DNA of 64,000 nt from Haberlea rhodopensis (lineage: Eukaryota; Streptophyta; Magnoliopsida; Lamiales; Gesneriaceae), in the NCBI GenBank assembly GCA_907163345.1, contig CAJQUN010000021.1, positions 7,688,001-7,752,000 on the forward strand, read 5' to 3'. Under the pieces are notes generated by a model. The model worked only from the letters and a program-made list of their open reading frames with translations, was not told the origin of the DNA and did no database searches. How positions within the stretch are numbered: position 1 is the stretch's first letter; each line of letters starts with the position of its first letter. The translations under genes and the position numbers were made by a program. Of the stretch, positions 44,873 through 56,738 are shown piece by piece.

Positions 44873-44952
44873 TTAGTTTTTAAATGTTTTCAGAATTCGG
44901 GTTATTTTTGTAATTATTTGTTTTATTTGGGTTATTTAAATAAATAACCCTT
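44865..44952 (-). repeat. Right terminal inverted repeat of the PMD-MULE (approximate)
   Basis: It contains GGTTAGTTTTTAAATGTTTT, GGGTTATTTTTGTAATTATTTG and GGGTTATTTAAATAAATAACCC, the diverged reverse complement of 38580-38668. Confidence 0.65.
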
Positions 44953-45090
44953 TGTGTAATAAATTTATGATTTGTATTGTTAAAATTCTTTAATTTATTT
45001 TTTGGAATTTTATCAACATTTTCTAAATATTATAATGGCGATTTCATTCGTGTACTATAGAATATTTCTTGTATTTTCTCCATTAATTTT

Positions 45091-45121
<31 letters not shown>

Positions 45122-47515
45122 CGTGTGTTTGTACATATAAATATTATTAACTAAAATGGTGTCGCGGTAGATATGTTTATTATGCATCAAATATAATTTA
45201 AGTTATAAATTTTCAATGTGATTAAGGTTTAATATATTTTTAAATTTGATTAATTATGGTGTAATAATTATTATTTTTAGCATATTATGGTTTTAATGCA
45301 TACAATTTAATTATTTATCTGTCTTTCGATCTCCAACCTGCTTGTATTCATCGGAAAATGAGATGCTAGCATATGAGCATTATCTCGACAAAAGATCAAA
45401 TGATCCAGAATTGATTTGGGTATATGGGGTCTATATTTTGTATGGATCCCACATACCCAAATAAATTCTTAGCTCTTGGATTTAATATTGTGGTAGTGTC
45501 TATATGCTAGTAAGGAATAACTCGTATCCAACTGGGTCCAAATTGAGTAGTAAATTTTGGATTAATTCTATGTTTGAGTTGTAAATCAATAATATCTATA
45601 TTTATTGCATTATTAAATATGAGGGTATGGGTTTAATTATATGGTATTTTGTCAGGGGACAAAATTATTCCTCTTCGTACGTATTTTTTTAATTTGTTTT
45701 ACCATATAAAACTTTTACAATAAAGGGTTTTGTAGAATGTTACACGGACAATCGAAGTGTAATTATGGAAAAATGAAGTGTTGATTATTTTTTTTTAAAA
45801 AAATAAAATTTAAAGAATTCGTTTATAGAAAACAATTTCTTTTACAAAAAGTTTTAAAAGTAGAACAAACGGTTTCCGCATAAATTCTCTCAAGTGCCAC
45901 ATCCACGCGGTAGTCTAATTCTGCATCCTCTAACTCTCCGACCGATAACTGAGGACTAACATTTGTATCTAGATCCCCATCCGCATTTTTTTCATTCCGA
46001 CTCAATAATGAAGTGGATTGTGTTACATCTTTAATATGCTGACATCTTATCACTTTATGAAATATGCGATATGTACTGTGATTGCGCTGGCCTATAAGCA
46101 GGCATGTCAAGCTCAACGTGTCCATTATTGTACGTGGTATCATGGACAATTTGATAGGCAGAAGTCATATCTCACAGATGAAGGATCATGCGATAAATTG
46201 CCCATAGCATATACAACAATATCACATTCTCCAGGTATCAAAGCTTCATCAAAATAATACGGTGTCAGTTTTAGAATATGATTTGAATACGAATGTCGAA
46301 CCTATATGGATTGGTACACAGTTTAAACTATGTAGTATATTATACTAATCTTAACTTTATTTATAAATCAATTAGAAGTGTTGGTTGTCAATTAACATAT
46401 ACTACTAAGTAGACAATTGTAAATTCCGAGAGAATTAATATGAAAAGAATTCTAGAGGTTCGATTTCACTTAATTGTCAATTATGCTTCTTCATTGATCA
46501 ATTGCAATGTTATAGAATTATCTAGTTTATTAGCCAAGAATCCTTATGTGTTTCCTACCCCTCTCCTTAGTGTTAAGTAGAAGTTATGATTCAATAACAA
46601 TCTTGATATGTCTATCTAAAATTAAATAAAATAGCACTATGATTCCTTCGAAGGCTTCAATGAGGTTATATATAGCTGACTGATGTATATATTTGTGTGT
46701 GGTGTATGCAACGAGGCACACACTCCATGGCAAGAATTTTCCTATTAATTATGGCATGACTAAAGACTTGTGCATATATTATGTGGCATTTGGGCGGTCA
46801 GCTCAAACGTTACGAACGTAGTAATTTTTGAAAGTTTACATGATTTTCAATAATATGATATAATTAAGCGCTAAAATTATGGCTATCACCAGATTCACAA
46901 TTTTATTCTTATATAATGTCAATATAGGGATTGTACCGTCTGTGTTTTCAAAATCGGACCTGACGATACCCTTACTGATTACAAGTTTACGATTTTATTT
47001 TTATATAATGGCATTTCAGGGCCTCGTCTCAAGGATTGTTTGGAAAAGGTGGTTTTGTAATGATTAAATCTGAATAATAATAAACTTGAAATGTAAAATT
47101 AAGATATGTTGAATAACATTTTATATGTATTCATAAAACTATGATTTTTTGCGTTTAGAAGCCCAAACAAGGAGAGGTTGGCGCTTTGGAGGACTTGTTT
47201 TCTTGTACTTATACATACATATATATATATCCAATAAGTATACTAATTTTTTTTAAACCTTTAATCTATTTCATTAGATTTAATTACATACAAGATTTGA
47301 ATAAAAAATAATTTATAGCACACACGTATTGGGTGTGATGTCACCAATAATAATTATATGAGATGATATTGCAGTAAAGTCAAAATTATAAATTTAACAA
47401 AATTTGAGGCTTCAGCAATATTCGTGGTATAATCCATTCACAACCACAGTAAAACCGAAAAGCAAATTTATAATGCAAAGCAAAAGATAAGAAGCAAAAG
47501 TTTTGCAGACTATTA
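44953..47515. other. AT-rich intergenic DNA
   Basis: No gene was recognised. A TA microsatellite lies at about 45097-45121. A minus-strand frame (45823-46149) with an acidic stretch (SVGELEDAELDYRVDVALERI) is open for 108 codons but matches no family I know and lacks splice or promoter support. The 3' end of the CLASSY-like transcript probably extends into 47400-47515. Confidence 0.45.
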
Positions 47516-50500
47516 TTACCTCATCAGATCCACAGACTTCAAGATTTCAATCAGATCAGATTCCTTTGGCTGGTGAATTATCTTTGCAAAGCTATGGCTG
47601 AAGTTTTCAAGATTAACCAAAGCATCCAAAACTTTGTCATCCGATACCGTACAAGATGTTTCACTGCTATAAGTATCTTCATCGACTGGAGAAAATATCA
47701 ACTGAGACAGGCGATCTTTTTCAGCTTGTTGGGCGTACTGCATGAACTCCGTTCCAGATGTCATCAAACGATACACAAACACAACTCTTTTCTGCCCGAG
47801 CCGGAAAGCTCGGCTTATGGCTTGTCTCTCGACAGAAGGATTCCAAACCGTATCGATCAATACAACTCGAGAAGCTCCTATCAAACTAATCCCTTCCGAA
47901 CATGCTCTTTGTGATGCAAGAAGCACCTTGGCTTTACTTGAATGATCGTTAAAAGAGAATATTTTTTCTTGGCGATGTTTCACGTCAGATTGGCCGTCCA
48001 TGTAAAGCACTTGCTTGCCTTCATTCCAAGAAAAATGGGATTCAAGTTGTTTCTTGATAAAGACCAAAGGATCAAGAAACTGACTGAAGATTAAAACCCT
48101 TTCACCAAGTGCATCAGCTAGCGATATCAGATTCATAATAAATTTTATCTTTACTCCTGCGTCAATATTCAATTCAATCTCTTCTAGCTTTTTTTTATGA
48201 ACGGAGAACCCCTTTGATTCAGACACAAGAGACGGGTGGACAGAGATCAAGGACACCAATTGAATCCTGTTGAAAATGTTCCGTTCGTCGGAAGCAGTTT
48301 CCAGAAGGGTCTTCTGCAGTTCGGTCGGATGCAGAAAAACGAGAGTGTTACTCAGTCCGGGGAGACTTTCTTGAAGTATAGATCCTTTGTGCAAATGAAC
48401 AAATGGATCAAGCATGGCTCGCAGCTTCTTTAGCTCTTCATCAGTATCATTGAAGATCGAACTAGTAAAATCCATAAATTTGCTTCTCGCTTCATCACTC
48501 TTCCTCCCACGTTTTCTGCGAAAAGTGTGATGAGTTTCATCAGACTTGAAATGATTTGCAAATTTTGGATTGACCAAGCAGAGTGTGTTGTATAACTCGG
48601 TAAAGTTGTTCTGGAAAGGAGTCCCTGTTAGCATTATGCGGCGTTGTGTTGTGACTTTTTTCAAAGCCTTCCACACGAGGCTTTTGCTATTTCGAGCTGT
48701 ATGCCCTTCATCGAGCACTAAAACTCCTGGTGATTCGAGCAATTGCCTCCTAATTTGCTCGTTTTGTCGTCCTTGCTCTTTGTCTCCGGCAAGCTTTTCA
48801 AAAAGCCTGTAGCTGATTCCTAGGATACTTTTGCTCTTCATCCAAGAATACAGCTTTGCCAGTCGACTATGTTTTAAGCTGATTCCACCACCTCCTACTC
48901 GCCCAAGAATTTTAGAAGAAATGTCATTTTCATTATCAGATAACTCGTCTATGTTCATGTTGTGAAATGGTACGTCAACTTGCCATTTTGATAATTCATC
49001 TTCCCACGTGAAAAGCATGCCACAAGGAGCTATGACCACGGGCCGACAGGTTGGATATAGCTTCATAAATGTCAAGAGAAATGCTATAGTGAGACGGGTT
49101 TTGCCTGTACCAGGGGCATGTGAAATTATGCATCCCCTTCCACCATCAGAAAGAGGGCTTTTAAGTTTCTCAATATTAATATCTCCAGCTACGTTTTTCC
49201 ATATAAATTCCAAACCCTCACGTTGATGGGGATAAAGTTCATTTTCAATGCCAGCAAGCAATTCCCATATGGTTCCTTTGGTTAGAACAACGTGATCGGG
49301 GATTCCATAAGCAGGATGCTGCAACTGAATTTGAACAGGGATAAAGCTTTGTGACTCGGCAAATTCTTTCCTGTCCTTTACCCGTAAAGGGGGGGTGTAC
49401 TGCAAAGAACGCGAATGCAATTGAAAAAAAAAACTAACCAGATTGTTCAGATTATAGGTAAGAGGAACAAAGCAGACGATGACACCATCAATTCTTAATA
49501 GAACCTCAAATTCAAAATGTCAGTAACCTCTTTTATCTTAAAAGAATTATTATGTTTTTGACAAGGAAAAGCACCGAAATATTGAAATTGAGGTATGTAA
49601 CTAATAAGCAGGCAACATGGTTATCATGAATGGATTTAGTATGTGCAGAGCTAAAGCTAAATATCAGCTGTGCTCAAGCACATAGGAATAAATTGACCTG
49701 AAATATGAATAAAATTTAAACAAAAAGAAAAAGCAGCAACACAACATATCACAACATAATAGAATGGAATAATTAAATCAATACACTTACAAAAGTTGGC
49801 AAGACATATTTTATCTCGAGAAGCACAATCTCGCAGTATTTACATCTAATGCCTATCTCTTCATCAAGAATATGATAATGCTCCCCTCTTTGACAGCTAA
49901 CTGCTGGACTTTGATCAATCTCTGGAGAGATTATTTCATCATTATCAATCTAAACATCAGCATAGATGTAGTTAGCAATCATTATATAAGTTATGCATGG
50001 AACGGAACTTGAATAACATGATTTTTAATTTGGTTTCTGTTCTAACAGGCCATTTTAGAAAAGGCTATCAAAAGAAAGGTAGGACCATGACTTATCAGTA
50101 GCCGTGTGTAGAGAAGGTCTATGAAATAATGACACAAACACTTATTGTGAAATTATTTAAATTTCTTGAAACGGCAATACAAAGATAAATGGCAATACGA
50201 AGATATGGCCAGACATTTCAAAATTGTAAAATGATGCCAGGAAGGATGAATACAAATTTCTGACCATTCCCCAATTCCAGCAGAAGGATAAAACTAAGTA
50301 TAAGTCGATGTGGTTATTAAGTCAATCCAATTGGTTTTTTTTTCTCAATTTCAACCCAAGACCATGTAAATGCAGCCTCAATTGAAAACTTATACATATT
50401 GCCCAGTGATTTCCTCTTTTCTAGTTGAGCAGCATCAGTGCAAAGAATTATTTCAATCTTGATCAGTGTACACTTTTGGAATTAAAATATAATAATAGCA

Positions 50501-52501
50501 GTCATTAGCATTCTTAGGAAATGAAATGGATTAGATTACTACATCACAAAAATTTAGTACTATGGGCTCCAAAATCAAATGATGGAAGGAAAGTAAATGA
50601 AAGAAGTTAAAGTTCAGCACAATTGGTTAGTTTTTTGAAATAAAAAGAGAAAAAGCTGATCAACCAATACCTACCGATATGAGAAAGATTAATAGTTTAA
50701 AACAACCTAAATCAAAAAACCCTGAAACCAAGAAACAGGCACGTACCTCAGAAGATTTAGGGCAGCCAATCTCACATTCCCGTAGACCCATATCCAGATC
50801 ACTGAAGAGAGAATCAATTTCCTTCTCCCATTCCGATCTCTCTGGTGGAGGCCTCACCTCATCCTCAAACCTAAATTTCAAAGGCAGGTTTATTTGAGTC
50901 CAAACACTCTCTTCAATTGGAGATACACTTTCACCGAGTGCATCAATTGAATCTTCCAACATCTTGATCATATCAAGATTTCTTCGGAGACGAGTCTTTT
51001 TCTTGGTGAGTTTATGACGCCTTTTGAGCATATGTTTTATGTGGAAGGCATCCTCCTTCATCAAAAATTCAAACTCCCCATCACTGGAAGAAGCAGATTC
51101 ATCACTTTCTAGTACAATGACAGGGCAATTTAATTTTCCACACTTGTTCTTGTTATGTTTGTCAAAATCAAAGCTAACATATTCCGAAGTTTTTCTTTTC
51201 TTTAAATCAGTCAGAATGACAGAGTCATCTTCTTGCTCACTCACACTTGTTGGCCCCAAAATGCCACTGCTATCTCCATGTTTCCTGGCCCCATCCATAC
51301 TAGTAATATTTGAGCACTGTTTGCGCAATCTATTTATCCTAGTCAGTTCACCATCTTTCTTCCCCTTCACTCTTGTTCTCTTTCTATCATTGGGCTCCTC
51401 AGCATCCATGATAATTGTTACGTCCTCTGTTTTTTTCAGGTTAGAATGTATTTTAATACAACTATCATCATTACCATCGCCAGTATAACCCCCGTTATTC
51501 TCATCATCTTTCACTATGTCGACATCAATTTTTTTCTTCCCTTCCACAAAGATAAATGCTTTCTTGTTTTCTGCGGAAACTGAACTGTTCTCTTCTCCCG
51601 GATCAGCAAATATTTTAATTGAACTATTATCATCATCAACCGCTTCACAATCAGCATCCTCTTTTTGCACAGCATCACTGCTACAGTATGAAACATGTGA
51701 ACCATCAGAACTCAACGACTTAACCGCTTTATAGTCATCATCGGATGCATCATCCTTGCTACTGAAGTCTTTTCCATAAAGCCATGAATCAGCAGAAGTT
51801 TCTGATCCATCTGATTTCATAGCTGCATTGTTCGAATCCACCACATTCTCCAAATCGATTGAAGCATCATCATGCCTGCCCTCATTCAGATGTTTGATTC
51901 CCGGTCTTCCTCTACCATGCACAAGACTATTCTTCACTTGATCAGTACTTGGGCTTGTATTCTCTACTGGCCTCGAGCTACACGAGACAACGTCATCCGC
52001 GCTAGTCGGCTTTGAACCCAACCCAGATCTTGACTCAGACCCCACTTTCGAACTAAGCCCATTTGAGCCAACCTCTTCACCCACATATATAACTTCATCA
52101 TCACCCTTCTCATCATCATCATCATCATTCTTAGTCCTTATATCAAATTCCTTCCTGCTCCTCAGCCTCGTCCATACCCCAGACAAATTATTATTCTTCT
52201 CATTCTCAGCAATAATTTTTTTTGCACTTTCCCCAATGTTACCTGAACCAGGTTTTTTTGAACCTTTTTTCCTAATTCTCTTCACATCCTTCGTCCCAGA
52301 ACCCTCATCCTGTGCAATTATCTCCAGACCACCAGTGTTTCCACCATTTATCCCAAAATCTTGTTTCTCCACACTCGTTCCCCCACTTTCTTGTGTCTTC
52401 CCCTTCACCCCATTATAAAGATTTCTGTAAAATATATCCCAGTGACTTCTGGTTCGCCTCGATACAGTATTCATGGGAGTGTTAGAAGCATCCATTTTCA
52501 T
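47516..52501 (-). CDS. CLASSY-type SNF2 chromatin remodeller (CLSY3/4-like), complete
   Basis: CLASSY proteins bring RNA polymerase IV to target loci for 24-nt siRNA production and RNA-directed DNA methylation. Exons on the minus strand: 52501-50747, 49949-49791, 49399-47516, in frame with GT-AG introns; total about 1265 residues, close to the usual CLSY3 size. Residues 1-585 are acidic, serine-rich and low in order. Exon 2 has a small zinc-binding CxxC (IRCKYCEIVL) preceding the ATPase. The SNF2 part shows Walker A APGTGKTRL near 732, a DEGH box (VLDEGHTARN) near 866, LTGTPFQNNF, and helicase C motifs with SFS-like LIFSQFLDPL and RAFRLGQKR near 1168. DEGH replaces the usual DEAH, as in this subfamily. 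The ATG follows an acceptor (TTTTGTAG), so a leader intron is likely. CLSY3 and CLSY4 cannot be told apart here. Confidence 0.92.
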
Positions 52502-53454
52502 CTACAAAACAATATTTTTACATCCCAAATTAGTCTACCCACGCTCTATTTCAAGATATATCATGTCAGTAAGAAAAGCGTAGCACTTGTCGCCAAGCAG
52601 AAATTAAAGCAATGCAAGTGCACAATCCCCTTTATCTACACACAGATCAAGCCCACATGCATCAACAGAAACATAATCAAAATTCCCATTTCGAACTCCT
52701 CCCCAGTAGTTAATATTGGGCGTGATGTGGGAAGAATAACACATGCAAAAAACCAAATGCATACGGACAAAAAAAAAAACTAACTAAAGCTGCAAAATTT
52801 AACCAAATAATTATTTGATCTTACAAAGAAAAAGAGAGAAAGACTGAGTTTACTCCAAAAATGTGGAGTAAGACTTGAATCTACTCATTCAAGCAAATAA
52901 AGTAAAATGGCATCCGCGTTACACTCATCATAATCTGATGGAAAAAACAAAAAAAACAACCAAAACACATTAAAAAAAAAGAATACTTGATATCACTGTA
53001 TGCCACGGGTATGTGTGCTCGTGTGGCGGGGGAATACTTCGGCAGAGCTACGACGGTCCAAGAGGGCCTGGAGGAGTTGGAATTCGTGGCGAAAAGGGAA
53101 AAGCGAAACGCCAATTTAAAAATTAGCTATATGTTTTCTTTAATTGATTTCTACCCACCGTCATTTTATTGTTTTTTTGTTTAATTAAATAAATTATTTA
53201 TAACAAAATATACAACATAACTAATTTCAATTGAACTGAGTTGAAGATTTCTATATCTACATTGGAATTAACTAAGAAACTTCGAATATTTTATGAAAAC
53301 TGGTGTAATATCAAGCAAAAATTCTCAGAAAGAAACACATATGTTTATTGGTTTTTGTTTGAAAATTGTGGTCAATACGAATTATTTTGACATTAAATGC
53401 GTCCCCGACATGGCATGGAGTCGTTCACCTAGTATGATCAAGTGAGCTATTGTC
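52502..53454 (-). promoter_or_regulatory. Upstream region, leader intron and probable promoter of the CLASSY-like gene
   Basis: An acceptor lies directly before the start codon, so the leader continues upstream. A relatively GC-rich patch at about 53005-53110 is a candidate non-coding first exon; its donor is not certain. No convincing TATA box was fixed. Confidence 0.4.
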
Positions 53455-53635
53455 CTAACTCCTAACACTAAAAACTTTATTGCTACATTTAAGGGCGCTG
53501 CCGTCAGGAACAACATCCACCATCCAAGTGAAATCTTTTTTTTTTCTTTTAAAAAAAAGATTCCAAATGAATAGTGATGATACCCTTAAGGGCATCACCC
53601 TTAAAGGCATCATCAAACAAACCCCTAACAGTGTT
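53455..53635. mobile_element. Fold-back MITE, copy 1
   Basis: Two arms pair around a centre of GAAATCTTTTTTTTT / AAAAAAAAGATTCC. The right arm ends GCATCATCAAACAAACCCCTA; the left arm starts TAACACTAAAAACTTTATTGC. The element at 55610-55770 has the same arms and orientation. It has no coding capacity; target duplications are unclear. Confidence 0.7.
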
Positions 53636-53639
53636 GAGG

Positions 53640-55605
53640 TTGGGTGAACTTGTTTTATTGTCATTGAATATTCGTGTATGATTTTTCTATGTTCAAGGGT
53701 ATCTCTGAGTTGGGTGATTAGGTAGGAATTGACTACAAAAGTTATCAATATATGGTTTTTTATTAAAAAATTAACTTCATAATATTTATTCCAACTTTAT
53801 AACAAAAATGATATACACGTTCTTTCTATTTTTTTAACAATTACAAAATTTGAAATTACCTCAAAAAGTTTAAACTTACTTAATTTAAAAAAATTGAAAT
53901 TCCCTCCATTAATCACTCTATATAAATTTATTATATTTTACTTTGTTCGAAATTAATTTAAATTTTACTTGCAATCAATAAAATAAATATAATATAATAT
54001 GTAAATAAAATAAATAATATAATACAAATATAAGTTTAAAATTATTTTTAGAATTTTTATTTTTATTAGTTAATTTTATGATGAAAATAAGTTGTTTATA
54101 AGTTTTAATTTATTTCTATTTAATGATTAATATAACATCTTTAAATTTGTTTATTTATATACTTAAAATAAATTATTTTTAATAAAGTATGTTTATAAAT
54201 ATTTAATTATTTTTCCAGTTATTTACAAACTAATTATTAATATTATTTGATGGTGAAATTTACTTGAAAATATTATTTGATGGTGAAGTTTATTTCAAAA
54301 TATTTGTTTTCAAAGATAGTTAACTTTATTAATTAGCAAAATATAAAAACTAATTTATATTTCTATATTAACTCTAATTTCAATTTTACTTAATCAAATT
54401 AAATAAATAATGCCACAAAGGGTATTTTAGTCTTTATAACAAACAATAAAATTAATTCATCACTTCAAAATCATACCAAAAATCATATAATTTATTACAC
54501 TATATTATTTATATTCATATCTTATTTTCTAATCAATATCATATTTATCACCTCTGACATTTCAAACGAACCCTTGTGGACCTCTATTACTTTGTCACTG
54601 TAAAAAAATATGATATTGACCCAAATAGATGTATGATAGCTAGTTGCTTCGAGAGAGCTAAATCTCCTGAAAAAAATAAGAACGAGAGAAGAAACGAGAT
54701 TGATAATTGAATTGAAGAACTTTTATTTCCTAGAAAATTCGAATACATATACATTCATAATGTCTGTCCATCACTAACTCCTCCTATTTTCACATTCTGC
54801 TATAAGTTCTGTCTTTCACTAGCTGCTTTACTTAGTCACATCACTTCTAGTTATAGCGAACAATATATTCCTCGAACTGTTAGTGCTGCGGCCTTCTTCT
54901 CGCTCTCTTTTGTTGCTGCTGCTGCTCTGTATCCTCCCCTACAGCTGTATCAATGTACATGACAAATTTGAAATTTTTTTTTGTTCTAACTGATAATATA
55001 TTTGAATGAAAGACGAACTTCATTTATGAATGCACTTTGAAATAGACGACTACTATCCAAAGCTCATTTTTATGCACTCTCGCATGTTCTTACATTTTTT
55101 TTTAAAATATTTTTTGGGGAGAGGGATGACTCGAACTCAAAACGACTCCAACTGGACAATGCCTTGATCTACGCATGATTTTCTTGTTCATGTCACTTAA
55201 TTTTCCTTGTGCTTCTGATGCAGATTAGTTCCTTTTCTTTTTTTTCGACTGATTGTTGAACTTCTCACTCAAATAAGCTTCAAGGGTTTGAATTCCATTG
55301 GATTTGATTGTTTGGTAAAGGCTTTTAAAATCTTTGGGGTTGACCCGATGGGTTTGTTGCCATAGATATATGTCAATTAGGTTCTTAATGTTAATACCTA
55401 ATCTGTGACTGATATTAGGATATATAGGTTTTAACTTTCATAAAAACAGAAGGCAAATATTATAGTATCATGTACCCGAATGGTAGTTTTGATTACATCA
55501 CAGATAAAAATGACAGTACTTGCTTTTATTTCGTATTCTAAAGATTGTGAAATATACTTTGTTCAATCATTATAACATGGATCATCTGTTCCTGGGATGC
55601 TTGTA
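53640..55605. other. AT-rich intergenic DNA
   Basis: Almost pure AT-rich tracts occupy 53750-54560. The stretch 54640-54960 is less AT-rich and includes a (TGC) run near 54915; it could be an LTR remnant but no ends were found. No genes are seen. Confidence 0.45.
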
Positions 55606-55609
55606 TAAT

Positions 55610-55770
55610 TTGTTGGGAAACATTGTTGCTGTTCTGAAAGACACTGCCCTCAGGGACATCATCCACCATCCATGTGGAATCTTTTTTTTTAAAAAAAGAT
55701 TCCAAATGAATGTTGATGATGCTCCTAAGGACGCTACCCTTAAGAGCATTATCAAACAAACCAATTTATT
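55610..55770. mobile_element. Fold-back MITE, copy 2
   Basis: It has the same arms and central TGGAATCTTTTTTT / AAAAAAAGATTCCA as copy 1. The right arm ends CCCTTAAGAGCATTATCAAA. Similarity to copy 1 extends over most of the element, so both belong to one family. Confidence 0.75.
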
Positions 55771-55876
55771 GTTCCCTTACTTCCATCATCCCTAGATTTG
55801 TGGCTAGAAAGTCAATATGCAGAATGATGTGATTCTAGCTAAGAATAATTCGCTTGTTATTGATGTTTAGTGTTTT

Positions 55877-56030
55877 GGTTGGAGAATCCAACGCTTATAT
55901 TGGGGGTGCCCTTAAGGGCATTACCTTTTGGACACCCTCAATCATTGGATTGGCACACCCAAATATTGAGTGTGCCAATCCAATGTACATGCTGCCCTGA
56001 AGAGCAGTATCAAATAAACCCAATCCAACC
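55877..56030. mobile_element. Fold-back MITE of a related family
   Basis: The ends GGTTGGA and TCCAACC pair, and the centre is the palindrome ATTGGATTGGCACACC...GTGTGCCAATCCAAT. It carries CTTAAGGGCATTA and CAGTATCAAATAAACCC, like the arms of the two MITEs to its left, so it may share their transposase. No reading frame is present. Confidence 0.7.
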
Positions 56031-56099
56031 ATCTATTCCTCTCTATATGGAATATACTACATGGAGGGACGGATACATGATTTTTGGGAAGGGATGATA

Positions 56100-56735
56100 A
56101 AATTTTTTAAAATAAATTATTTTTTTACAAAACAAAATTTTAGGGATCAAAATATAATTTTAGGGGGACAAAATGTAATTTTTAACAAGAAAACTACAAT
56201 TATTTTACGGTAAAATTTCAATTTTTTTAATTAAAAAAATTTAAAATAAATTTTTTTTTTTGGACAAGGCCCTCTTACCCATGAGTACGTCCGCACTGGA
56301 TTTAGCTATGTAACTTTGTAACTGATCTTGTTGCTTCATTCTTTGTATATGACTGCATCTATTTATAAAAAAATATTAGAATAATAATTTAGTTATTTTT
56401 TAAAATAGGATTAAATTTTTTTATGGTTAGTGTTTGAACCAAGTCAGATTCTACATTATGTGTTTTTTTTTTATCCCTTCTATATTATGTGTTGACTTGG
56501 GATTTGTTTGAACGGTTCGAAGATTATATATTACAAATATCATCGGAATTTTCAAGATTCGGAATCAAACCAGACAACTGGACCGTCCATTGAACTCGAA
56601 ATTTTCGAACCAAATCTCGCGCCAGGATATAAAACTATCTTCCCTTTCCACTTATCAAATCTTATAAAAATCCCTCTCTTTAAGATTGATGAATTGGTTT
56701 TCGTTTGATTAAAAGTTTTTTTTCTGCAGCAAGAA
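56100..56735. promoter_or_regulatory. Upstream region and leader intron of the PH-like-domain gene
   Basis: An acceptor TTTCTGCAG lies at 56721-56729, nine bases before the start codon at 56739, so a leader intron is likely. The first exon and promoter are somewhere upstream and are not identified. Confidence 0.4.
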
Positions 56736-56738
56736 GTT

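Larger units (their letters stand above)
38580..44952. mobile_element. Autonomous-looking PMD-MULE: Mutator-like element carrying a plant mobile domain gene
   Basis: The ends are diverged inverted repeats: GGGTTTATTAATTAAATAACC on the left pairs with GGTTATTTAAATAAATAACC on the right. The pairing extends about 90 bp inward, including AAATAATT..ACAAATAACCC and AACATTT, to the palindrome arrays. Between them lie a plant-mobile-domain gene (+) and a full-length MULE transposase gene (-), converging. Both appear unbroken. Each gene's upstream region is filled by an array of the same palindrome (38665-39000, 44660-44872). I could not find a clean 8-11 bp target duplication, so the outer borders are uncertain by tens of bases. 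Association of plant mobile domains with Mutator-like elements is known; the palindrome arrays are the striking part. Confidence 0.8.

Noticed and set aside
45823..46149. 108-codon minus-strand frame with an acidic stretch
   Set aside because: No recognised family, no splice or promoter support, and an overlapping plus-strand frame of similar length; treated as chance.
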